Shown here: positions 7,924 through 13,756 of the stretch, in pieces
Numbering within the stretch: the stretch's first letter is position 1
Layout: every line of letters begins with the position of its first letter
From: a virus
Virus record (IMG/VR): IMGVR_UViG_3300037961_000952
Location: 1 to 27,559 of that record
Length of the DNA stretch: 27,559 nt
Reading direction: 5' to 3' (one strand)
Translations under genes and position numbers: made by a program
The notes under the pieces: generated by a model
What the model was told of the DNA's origin: nothing
Seen by the model: only the letters and a program-made list of their open reading frames with translations
The model's database searches: none

Positions 7924-8535
7924 ATGGCTTTTCAAATAAAGAAAGAACTTCACTTAAATACAGGTATTTACTTGAAGTTGTTAGATGATCCAACAAATGC
8001 AAAAATGGAAAATGATAGATTTGGTAATACTAAATATACCTTACCGATTGAAATGGCGGGACATGATATTACTGATGGTTCTGGTGTTAAATGGTTTAAG
8101 AACGCTGAAGGGCAATGGATAGAACTTAAACTAGGTAAACAGACTGATTTCGAGTTTAGTGATGCACTTTATAAAAAGTTAGCAGGGAATCCATCTGGTA
8201 GCACAGTACAAGTAATGTTAAAAGAAATGGAAGGTAAACAAGGAAAATACGCAGGATGGACTGTAATGCCTATGAGTAGTGGTAGCACAGAATCATCAAA
8301 TAAGCCTCAAAAAGCAGTCTCTAACGCTAGTTTAGGTATTACATGGGGTATGTGTATCAATAACGCTACACAGATAGCTATAAAGCAAGGTATTGATGGA
8401 ATGAATTTAGGTGATCAGATTGAACAAATAGCTAAACAACTAATGGATGTAGCTGTTAATGGACTTGTAAGATGGGAGCAAGGTGAACACGAAAAAGATC
8501 AGAATGATAAACCTAATGATGATCTACCCTTTTAA
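7924..8535 (+). CDS. Probable single-stranded DNA-binding protein (SSB-like)
   Basis: 203 residues. The C-terminus is a hydrophilic acidic linker ending in DDLPF, the form of the SSB tip (DDDIPF in E. coli) that recruits replication and repair enzymes. The N-terminal half (about 1-115) is beta-rich, with a KYTLPIEMAGHDI stretch and WTVMPM near its end, compatible with an OB fold. The segment at about 138-175 (WGMCINNATQIAIKQGID) is helical and not typical of bacterial SSB. It lies upstream of an HNH protein and an initiator, fitting a replication group. The start at ATG 7924 follows AGGAGAG. The SSB call is inference from tip and context. Confidence 0.62.
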   Translation: MAFQIKKELHLNTGIYLKLLDDPTNAKMENDRFGNTKYTLPIEMAGHDITDGSGVKWFKNAEGQWIELKLGKQTDFEFSDALYKKLAGNPSGSTVQVMLKEMEGKQGKYAGWTVMPMSSGSTESSNKPQKAVSNASLGITWGMCINNATQIAIKQGIDGMNLGDQIEQIAKQLMDVAVNGLVRWEQGEHEKDQNDKPNDDLPF

Positions 8536-8885
8536 TGAAAAAAGAACTCATTAAAAAATTAGATGATGCTTGGTCTGATAGGATTAGGCAATATGGCAGG
8601 TGTGAGGTATGTGGAAAGGATAGTAGGCTAAATGCACACCACTTTTATTCTAGGGCAATTAGAGTAGTAAGGTGGGATATAGATAATGGATTTTGTCTAT
8701 GTGTGGGGTGTCATGTATTTAGTTCAAAATTCTCTGCACACTTAACACCTGCTGAGTTCGTAGAATGGGCAATAGATCATAGAGGTCAGAAGTGGTATGA
8801 TGACCTTAAAATAAAAAAGAATACACCACAAAAAATTATAGATGCAGATTTTGATCTAATTATGGGGAGTTTATTAGGTGAGTAA
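8535..8885 (+). CDS. HNH / NinG-Rap-like nuclease
   Basis: 116 residues, start overlapping the SSB-like stop (TAATG). A zinc-binding HNH core is visible: CEVCG at about 24-28, AHHFYSR at about 35-41, then WDIDNGFCLCVGCH at about 47-60. Two CxxC knuckles frame the AHH histidines, as in HNH nucleases and the NinG/Rap recombination proteins that process Holliday junctions or D-loops. Placement between SSB-like and initiator genes supports a recombination or replication role over a homing nuclease. A C-terminal tail of about 40 residues (AEFVEWAIDHRGQKWYDDLK) is helical. Specificity cannot be read from the sequence. Confidence 0.72.
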   Translation: MKKELIKKLDDAWSDRIRQYGRCEVCGKDSRLNAHHFYSRAIRVVRWDIDNGFCLCVGCHVFSSKFSAHLTPAEFVEWAIDHRGQKWYDDLKIKKNTPQKIIDADFDLIMGSLLGE

Positions 8886-9735
8886 TGGTTGGATAAAACT
8901 GCATCGTAAGATACAAGATAACCCTATCTGGGATAAACCAGAGCAATTAAAAGCATGGCTTGATCTACTACTAATGGCTACACATAAAGAGCGTACAAAG
9001 TTTATAAAAGGTGAAGAAGTCATATTACAGCAGGGTGAAATAGATGCCTCATTTAGATACCTATCTAAGCGTTGGAATTGGAGTATAGGTAAGGTTCAAA
9101 GGTTTATAAACCTGTTAAAAAAGTGTTCAATGATTGAAGTAAAAACGGATACAGGTCAAAATGTTGTAAGTATTTGTAATTACGCAACTTACCAGATTGA
9201 AGAAAATCAAAACGATACACTAACGGGTACAGCACCGATACAGAACCGATACAAAAACAAGAATGATAAGAAAGAAAGAAATAATATATATGCTCAAGAG
9301 TTTGAAAAACTTTGGATATTAGTACCTAAGAAAGTTAGTAAAAAGAAAGCCTATCAAAAGTATATACTCGCTGTTAAAAAGAAAGACCATGATGAGATTT
9401 ACACAGCTTTTAAAAACCAAGTTGATAATAATTGGAAGGATACTGATCCAAAGTTCACACCTGCCTTAGATGTGTGGTTAAATAATGAAAGATGGGATGA
9501 TGCTGTGATTAAACCTACAGTACAAACTGTTACTAAAAAGAAACAATTTAGATTACTGCCATCTGGAATGTATAAGGGATATTGTGGTAAATGTGCTGAT
9601 GCTATGTATTTAAAAGCAGATGAGTTTTATAAAAGCAGTCCTTGCTGTGGGGTTGAATTTGTACCAGAACAGCCAAAAGTTTACAAGGGTAAGGATTACA
9701 CAGAAGAAACACTTAATCAAATAATGGGGGGATAA
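8878..9735 (+). CDS. Phage replication initiator (O-like / DnaD-like)
   Basis: 285 residues from GTG 8878, with GGGGAG (8863-8868) as ribosome site and an 8-base overlap with the HNH gene. Residues 1-105 match the winged-helix N-terminal domain of phage replisome organisers (GWIKLHRKIQDNPIW, then FRYLSKRWNWSIGKVQRFIN). A polar linker (about 112-138) is encoded by the iteron-like repeats at 9211-9253. A helical middle part (EKLWILVPKKVSKKKAYQKY) follows. A Cys4-type zinc finger (CGKCADAMYLKADEFYKSSP, then CCG) lies near residues 240-262. It would bind the origin and load host replication proteins. No helicase or polymerase gene is seen in the window. Confidence 0.75.
   Translation: MSNGWIKLHRKIQDNPIWDKPEQLKAWLDLLLMATHKERTKFIKGEEVILQQGEIDASFRYLSKRWNWSIGKVQRFINLLKKCSMIEVKTDTGQNVVSICNYATYQIEENQNDTLTGTAPIQNRYKNKNDKKERNNIYAQEFEKLWILVPKKVSKKKAYQKYILAVKKKDHDEIYTAFKNQVDNNWKDTDPKFTPALDVWLNNERWDDAVIKPTVQTVTKKKQFRLLPSGMYKGYCGKCADAMYLKADEFYKSSPCCGVEFVPEQPKVYKGKDYTEETLNQIMGG
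9211..9294 (+). other. Candidate replication origin inside the initiator gene
   Basis: Four imperfect units related to ACCGATACA end at 9219 (ACGATACA), 9231 (ACGGGTACA), 9242 and 9253 (both ACCGATACA), that is about every 11-12 bases, one helical turn. An AT-rich, purine-rich tract (about 9254-9294) follows. This is the plan of the lambda origin, which also lies inside its initiator gene. No test of function is possible here. Confidence 0.5.
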
Positions 9736-9736
9736 T

Positions 9737-9964
9737 ATGAGTATCTTCGAGGAATTAATTAATGCACCACTAGATACAAGGCTAAGAAACACTAATACTG
9801 ATAGGCAGACACCTATAAAAGCAGATAATAAATTATTTTTATGTCCTACATGTAGAAATGTATGGGAATATGAAAGAAATTCAAACGGAACTAAAAAGTT
9901 ACTGAGATATGATCATTTACCTAGATATGGTAAATCTAATAAGGTTTGTGAGGTCTGTGGATGA
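9737..9964 (+). CDS. Small zinc-ribbon protein
   Basis: 75 residues. A strong ribosome site (GGGGGGATA) lies before ATG 9737. It has two Cys pairs: CPTC at about 37-40 and CEVCG at the C-terminus, about 30 residues apart, suggesting a zinc ribbon. The N-terminal 30 residues are polar (IFEELINAPLDTRLRNTNTD) and probably flexible. It follows the initiator by one base and overlaps the next gene by ATGA. Its role is unknown; a DNA-binding accessory of replication is one possibility. Confidence 0.65.
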   Translation: MSIFEELINAPLDTRLRNTNTDRQTPIKADNKLFLCPTCRNVWEYERNSNGTKKLLRYDHLPRYGKSNKVCEVCG

Positions 9965-10110
9965 TTATTATAAACTTATATGAGATTATTATTAATCTAT
10001 TAGCATTTGCTACAGCTTTGGTTTTAATACCTCTGGGATTATTACTATGGTTTTTTATTGGAACATTTATTTATAACTTAATATGGGATTATTATGGACA
10101 AAGAGATTAA
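9961..10110 (+). CDS. Small hydrophobic membrane protein
   Basis: 49 residues, starting at ATGA overlapping the zinc-ribbon stop, with AGG 8 bases upstream. Nearly the whole protein is hydrophobic: a short opening (MIIINLYEIIINLLAF) is followed by LVLIPLGLLLWFFIGTFIYN, so one long or two short membrane spans. The C-terminus is polar (WDYYGQRD). It shows no charged motif typical of a known family. Its coupling to neighbours supports it as a real gene. Confidence 0.55.
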   Translation: MIIINLYEIIINLLAFATALVLIPLGLLLWFFIGTFIYNLIWDYYGQRD

Positions 10111-10222
10111 AGAAATACTAAAAGAAGTAAATGAGCTTTTATCTGAGCAAGGTCATTTTAAATTAATAGATTTAGAAAGAGTTAGAAAGTTAAACTCTAA
10201 AATAGAAGAATTGCTAAAATAG
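10094..10222 (+). CDS. Small coiled-coil protein
   Basis: 42 residues of alternating charged and hydrophobic sequence (MDKEIKEILKEVNELLSEQG, then LERVRKLNSKIEELLK), probably a helical hairpin or short coiled coil. A GGGA site lies 5 bases before ATG 10094. It overlaps the preceding membrane gene by 17 bases. Its stop codon is part of the terminator hairpin at 10210-10226, so it is the last gene of this transcript. Function is unknown. Confidence 0.55.
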   Translation: MDKEIKEILKEVNELLSEQGHFKLIDLERVRKLNSKIEELLK

Positions 10223-10237
10223 CAATATAGTTTTTTT
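10210..10237 (+). terminator. Weak intrinsic terminator
   Basis: ATTGCTA (10210-10216) and TAGCAAT (10220-10226) form a 7-base-pair hairpin with a 3-base loop. A run of seven T (10231-10237) follows after four bases. The stem is AT-rich, so termination may be partial. The stop codon of the small gene lies inside the hairpin. Confidence 0.6.
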
Positions 10238-10246
10238 AAGTTATCT

Positions 10247-10358
10247 TTTTAACCATTGTGGTTGTTAAAATATTACTTAGAAAAGACTGATAAATGAATC
10301 TAGTGGGTGGATTGGCGTTTACCCACTAGTTTACCCTAACCACATACCAGAGGTAAAC
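10247..10358 (+). promoter_or_regulatory. Structured leader / operator region of the HTH gene
   Basis: Three elements are visible. First, a dyad TTTTAAC (10247-10253) with GTTAAAA (10264-10270), holding AACCAttgTGGTT. Second, a perfect 9-base inverted repeat CTAGTGGGT (10300-10308) with ACCCACTAG (10321-10329). Third, two copies of GTTTACCC (10317-10324, 10329-10336), each complementary to GGTAAAC (10352-10358), which adjoins the start codon and covers part of the AGAGG ribosome site. The leader could fold so that the ribosome site is masked. No clear promoter boxes were found. Confidence 0.5.
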
Positions 10359-10652
10359 ATGAACAAAATAGAACCATGCGAAATGTGTGGCAGATACGAT
10401 GGAGATCATAAAGAAAGATGGGATATTAAAGAATTAGAGAATAATAAAATGAATCTCTTATTAGCAGGTATCTTATTCGCACAAGAGGCTACACATAGGC
10501 AAATAGAGCTATTTATGGCTAAATACTACATAGGTAGGGAATCAATTTCAGACATAGGCAGGGATTTTGGTATATCAAAACAAACAGTAGCAGAAACAAT
10601 AGATAGATCATGTGAAATTATAACTAAAATAATTAAAAGATTAAGTACCTGA
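10359..10652 (+). CDS. HTH transcription regulator, sigma-region-4-like
   Basis: 97 residues with AGAGG before ATG 10359. The C-terminal half carries a helix-turn-helix of the sigma-70 region 4 / LuxR type: ELFMAKYYIGRESISDIGRD, then FGISKQTVAETIDR. The N-terminus has one CxxC knuckle (EPCEMCGRYDGDHKERWD) that may bind zinc or a partner. It stands alone between two terminators, immediately before the head operon, the usual place of a late-gene activator (as with RinA/ArpU-type proteins). It could equally be a repressor of its own leader. Confidence 0.65.
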   Translation: MNKIEPCEMCGRYDGDHKERWDIKELENNKMNLLLAGILFAQEATHRQIELFMAKYYIGRESISDIGRDFGISKQTVAETIDRSCEIITKIIKRLST

Positions 10653-10784
10653 CAAATTCAGCCTTTTTTAAAGGTTAGAACCTGACAATTAAAAACTTTT
10701 TTTATTTTTTTAACTCTAACAATATTAGAGTTTACATTTTTTACCCCTTTATTTTACCCCCAAAATACTGCAAAATTACCTGAC
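10647..10784 (+). repeat. Three ACCTGAC repeats around the gene-free region
   Basis: ACCTGAC occurs at 10647-10653 (then AAATT), 10680-10686 (then AATT) and 10778-10784 (then TTT). The first overlaps the stop codon of the HTH gene. A short dyad AGGTTagAACCT (10672-10683) overlaps the second. They could be binding sites for the neighbouring HTH protein; this is inference. Confidence 0.4.
10712..10742 (+). terminator. Intrinsic terminator after the HTH gene
   Basis: AACTCTAA (10712-10719) and TTAGAGTT (10725-10732) form a perfect 8-base-pair hairpin with the 5-base loop CAATA, followed by TAC and a T-run (10737-10742). The stem is AT-rich. The remaining gene-free DNA to 10901 holds a small hairpin, TTACTC/GAGTAA (10818-10823, 10830-10835), and the methyltransferase start signals; no tRNA or further gene was seen. 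Confidence 0.62.
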
Positions 10785-10871
10785 TTTGATTACTATTTAT
10801 AGAGGCTTAATCGTGCCTTACTCGTTACGGAGTAATGATTATAAGACCAAGATGGTTGTTTAACGATAGAC

Positions 10872-10897
10872 AGGAAACGATAGTTGTAGCTACAACT
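10872..10897 (+). promoter_or_regulatory. Palindrome and displaced ribosome site before the methyltransferase
   Basis: AGTTGTAGCTACAACT (10882-10897) is a perfect 16-base palindrome. The only good ribosome site, AGGA (10872-10875), lies 26 bases from ATG 10902. If the palindrome folds into a hairpin the distance becomes about 10 bases. Two direct copies of AACGATAG (10862-10869, 10876-10883) overlap the region. It may be an RNA bridge, a protein-binding site, or both. Confidence 0.5.
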
Positions 10898-10901
10898 CTT
10901 T

Positions 10902-12089
10902 ATGAAAGATATTAATATTAAATATTATCCTGCCGATGATTTGGTAATGGCTGAATACAATCCACGACAGCTAACCAAAGACCAATATACACAACTAAAA
11001 GACTCTATTATGAGGTTTGGCTTAGTTGATCCCCTTATTGTAAATAAAAACAAAGAAAGAAAGAACATCCTAGTAGGTGGACACCAGAGACTACGCATAG
11101 CCAAAGAGATGGGTGTTGAATCTATACCATGTGTAGAGGTTGATCTTACTTTAGATCAAGAAAAAGAACTTAATATTAGATTAAATAAGAATGTTGGTGA
11201 ATGGGATTTTGATGCTTTGGCTAATTACTTTGATGTGGGGGAGCTTACAGAGTGGGGTTTTAGTAACGATGACTTACAATTTTATGAAGATGAGCCAAAA
11301 CAGGGATTGATTGATGATGATGAGATTCCAGAGGTAGAAGAGCCTATTACACAAGCAGGTGATCTCTGGATATTAGGAGAGCATCGTTTATTATGTGGGG
11401 ATGCAACAAAAAAAGAAGATGTTGATTTGTTAATGGATGGTAAAAAGGCTGATATGGTGTTTACTGATCCCCCTTATAATGTTAATTATGGAAATATTAA
11501 ACATCCAAAGTTCAAACAAAGAGAAATAGATAATGATTCAATGAGTTCTGAAGATTATAAAAGTTTTTGTAAAAACTTTATAAAATTAATTAAAGAAAAT
11601 ACTGAGGGATGTATTTATGTAAGTGGGGCTCAACATAAAGATGGTAGGATATTATTTACAGAATTAGATGAATTAGTTACTTGCAGTACTACAATTATAT
11701 GGGTTAAAGATTCTTTTACATTAGGCAGGGGTAAATACCACAATAGATATGAACCTATTTGGTTTGGTTGGTCAAAATCTGGTAGAAATTTTACAAATGA
11801 TAGAAAATTAGATAATGTTTGGAATTTTACAAGACCAAAATCATCCAAATTACATCCAACAATGAAACCTGTTGAATTAATTGTTAATGCTATAAATCAT
11901 GCCTCAAAAATAAATAATTCAGTTTTAGATGTATTTCTTGGTTCTGGATCAACCCTAATAGCTTGTGAGAAAACTAATCGTAAGTGTTATGGTATGGAGA
12001 TTGATCCACATTATTGTGATGTTATAGTAAAAAGGTGGGAGGAATTTAGTGGGAAGAAAGCAGAAAGAGTTGAAAGAGCAGAGAGTTGA
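10902..12089 (+). CDS. ParB-like domain fused to a DNA methyltransferase
   Basis: 395 residues. Residues about 1-90 form a ParB/Srx-like domain: YNPRQL, GLVDPLIVN, then ILVGGHQRLRIAKEMG. From about residue 150 an amino-methyltransferase follows with DPPY (motif IV) near 190 and the S-adenosylmethionine loop LDVFLGSGST near 345. This motif order (catalytic before SAM) is the beta class of N6-adenine or N4-cytosine enzymes. HPTMKPVELI is also characteristic of these. No restriction enzyme is next to it, so it is an orphan that may protect phage DNA or regulate packaging. Its 3' end overlaps the terminase small subunit. Confidence 0.88.
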   Translation: MKDINIKYYPADDLVMAEYNPRQLTKDQYTQLKDSIMRFGLVDPLIVNKNKERKNILVGGHQRLRIAKEMGVESIPCVEVDLTLDQEKELNIRLNKNVGEWDFDALANYFDVGELTEWGFSNDDLQFYEDEPKQGLIDDDEIPEVEEPITQAGDLWILGEHRLLCGDATKKEDVDLLMDGKKADMVFTDPPYNVNYGNIKHPKFKQREIDNDSMSSEDYKSFCKNFIKLIKENTEGCIYVSGAQHKDGRILFTELDELVTCSTTIIWVKDSFTLGRGKYHNRYEPIWFGWSKSGRNFTNDRKLDNVWNFTRPKSSKLHPTMKPVELIVNAINHASKINNSVLDVFLGSGSTLIACEKTNRKCYGMEIDPHYCDVIVKRWEEFSGKKAERVERAES

Positions 12090-12399
12090 GCCGATTGAAA
12101 ACGGAAGTAATCGGAATAATAAAGGGCAATTTGTTGCAGGAAATACTGCATCTGTTGGTAAAGGTAGACCAAAAGGCTCTCAATCTATTCCAGACATACT
12201 TAAAAAGATTGGTGAAGAAGAAGGAACACTTGATGGTAAGAGTAAGCTCGATGTTATTATGTATAAAGTATTTCAATATGCTCTGGAAGGTAAGCCGTGG
12301 GCAGTTCAGTTTATAGCTGATAGAACAGAAGGTAAAGCCAAAGAGATAAGGGAAGTAACTAACAAAAATGAACCCATCAAAATAATTACTATTGATTAA
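12049..12399 (+). CDS. terS: Terminase small subunit
   Basis: 116 residues from GTG 12049, with GGGAGGA (12037-12043) as ribosome site, overlapping the methyltransferase by 41 bases. The motif NNKGQFVAGNTASVGKGRPK (about 23-42) is shared with phage DUF5681-like and small terminase proteins; the part following it is helical (IPDILKKIGEEEGTLDGKSK). It recognises phage DNA and regulates the large subunit. Direct placement before the ATPase gene supports the call; sequence alone is weaker, as small subunits diverge quickly. Confidence 0.72.
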   Translation: MGRKQKELKEQRVEPIENGSNRNNKGQFVAGNTASVGKGRPKGSQSIPDILKKIGEEEGTLDGKSKLDVIMYKVFQYALEGKPWAVQFIADRTEGKAKEIREVTNKNEPIKIITID

Positions 12400-13600
12400 T
12401 TGGCAAATAAACGAGATACGAAAAGAAATAATCCAGAGTCCAGAAAGGATGAAGGTTGTTGTTGCAGGAAGAAGATGGGGCAAAAGTATCTTATCGGTTC
12501 TGTGGTTACTTCACGAAGAGATACGGCCAGAAGAACGCAGGTGGTTTGTTGCACCAACATACAGACAGGGGAAGATGGTAATATTTCCGATGTTGCGTTC
12601 TGTGTTTCGACAATGGCAGGGAGCTATAATCAACGAGTCAGAGTTATCTATTAAGTTACCTAACAATGCAGAAATTTCAATTAAAGGTGCAGAGCAAGAA
12701 AACAATCTTAGGGGAGCAACTTTAAATAAAGTAGTAATGGAAGAGTTTAGTTATATAAAACCTAATGTATATGAAGAGATTATCTATCCTATGCTAACAA
12801 CTACACAAGGTGAGACATTGTTTATTGGTACACCTAACTCATTTGACCACTTATATGATTACTATCTTAGAGGTCAATCAGATGATCCAGATTGGAGATC
12901 ATGGCAGTACACTACAGTACAGGGTGGGTTTGTAACACAAGAGGAAGTAGATAAAGCAAAAGCAACAATGGATGAGGTTACATTTAAGAGTGAGTTCATG
13001 GCTGATTTCGTATCTACAGGGAACAGAGTAGCATATAACTTTGACAGGAAGATACATATTAAACAGGCTAAACAGCTATCACCTAACTTATTCTGGGGTA
13101 TTGATTTCAATGTAGATTATATGTCTGCTGTACTAGGTTGTGAATATACAGATGGTTCTATACACTACTTCCATGAGATAAGACAAACAAACAGCAACAC
13201 AGAGCAGATGGCTGTAGCAATGAAGAAGGTAGCTCCACATATACCATGCTACCCAGATAGTGCAGGATCAGCCAGATCAACTACAAGCCATAAATCAGAT
13301 CATCAAATACTTAAAGATTATGGATTCCAAGTAATAGCAAAGAAAGCTAACCCACCTGTAATAGACAGGATCAATGCACTTAATAGAATGTTAAAGGATG
13401 CTAATGGTAGGGTTAAGATGACAGTTGATCCATCCTGTAAATACTTAATAAAAGATTTAGAACAATGTCAAAGAGATAGGGCAGGTAAGATAGAAAAGAC
13501 TAAAGATATATCTCTTACTCATGCTCTGGATGCTTGTAGTTATTATATAGCATTAAAGCATCCTATCGTTAAGCGTGTAGCTGTGAGTACAGAATGGTAG
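12392..13600 (+). CDS. terL: Terminase large subunit (packaging ATPase and nuclease)
   Basis: 402 residues. The ATPase half has Walker A AGRRWGKS (25-32) and a Walker B-like NKVVMEEFSY, where Glu stands in the position usually held by Asp. IGTPNS is the coupling motif. The RNase H-like nuclease half has WGIDFNVDY, CYPDSAGSA and SLTHALDACSY, holding the acidic metal ligands. It drives DNA into the prohead and cuts it. The start is unusual: TTG 12392 lies inside the small-subunit gene with no Shine-Dalgarno sequence; the frame is closed by TAA 12383 and the next ATG (residue 20) would trim the region before Walker A. Initiation is probably coupled. Confidence 0.93.
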   Translation: MINWQINEIRKEIIQSPERMKVVVAGRRWGKSILSVLWLLHEEIRPEERRWFVAPTYRQGKMVIFPMLRSVFRQWQGAIINESELSIKLPNNAEISIKGAEQENNLRGATLNKVVMEEFSYIKPNVYEEIIYPMLTTTQGETLFIGTPNSFDHLYDYYLRGQSDDPDWRSWQYTTVQGGFVTQEEVDKAKATMDEVTFKSEFMADFVSTGNRVAYNFDRKIHIKQAKQLSPNLFWGIDFNVDYMSAVLGCEYTDGSIHYFHEIRQTNSNTEQMAVAMKKVAPHIPCYPDSAGSARSTTSHKSDHQILKDYGFQVIAKKANPPVIDRINALNRMLKDANGRVKMTVDPSCKYLIKDLEQCQRDRAGKIEKTKDISLTHALDACSYYIALKHPIVKRVAVSTEW

Positions 13601-13746
13601 AATTTTTGTTGGGTATAGTAGTAGGAATCATTATCACTTTCATATTCTTACACTATTATGGTAAGCATTTAGATTTACGAAAGAAAGAACAGATGGGGGA
13701 GTTCATCAGAGAATATACAGAGGCTAATAATTATGCCACATCTTAA
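13594..13746 (+). CDS. Small single-span membrane protein between terminase and portal
   Basis: 50 residues starting at ATG 13594, overlapping the last codons of the terminase. The N-terminus is a membrane span (FLLGIVVGIIITFIFLHYYG), followed by a charged helix (LDLRKKEQMGEFIREYTEAN). Type I-like topology with a cytoplasmic C-terminus is likely. No matching family was recognised. It fills the gap exactly between two core genes, which supports it as real. Confidence 0.55.
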   Translation: MVEFLLGIVVGIIITFIFLHYYGKHLDLRKKEQMGEFIREYTEANNYATS

Positions 13747-13756
13747 AGGTTTATAA

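Noticed and set aside
10682-10710. Promoter using CTGACA as a -35 box before the head operon
   Set aside because: No acceptable -10 box lies 16-18 bases downstream, and the region forms part of a terminator.
10785-10901. Possible tRNA or small RNA in the gene-free stretch
   Set aside because: No cloverleaf or TPsiC-like GGTTCGA segment was found; only short hairpins (10818-10835 and 10882-10897) are present.
12046-12483. Reverse-strand frame of 145 residues over the terminase genes
   Set aside because: It is antisense to the small terminase and the start of the large one; it is Phe/Ser/Ile-rich as expected for a complement of Lys/Glu-rich coding DNA.
12400-12654. 84-residue + strand frame with several Cys in the terminase gene
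   Set aside because: It is an alternative frame of the Walker A region; the terminase reading is certain.
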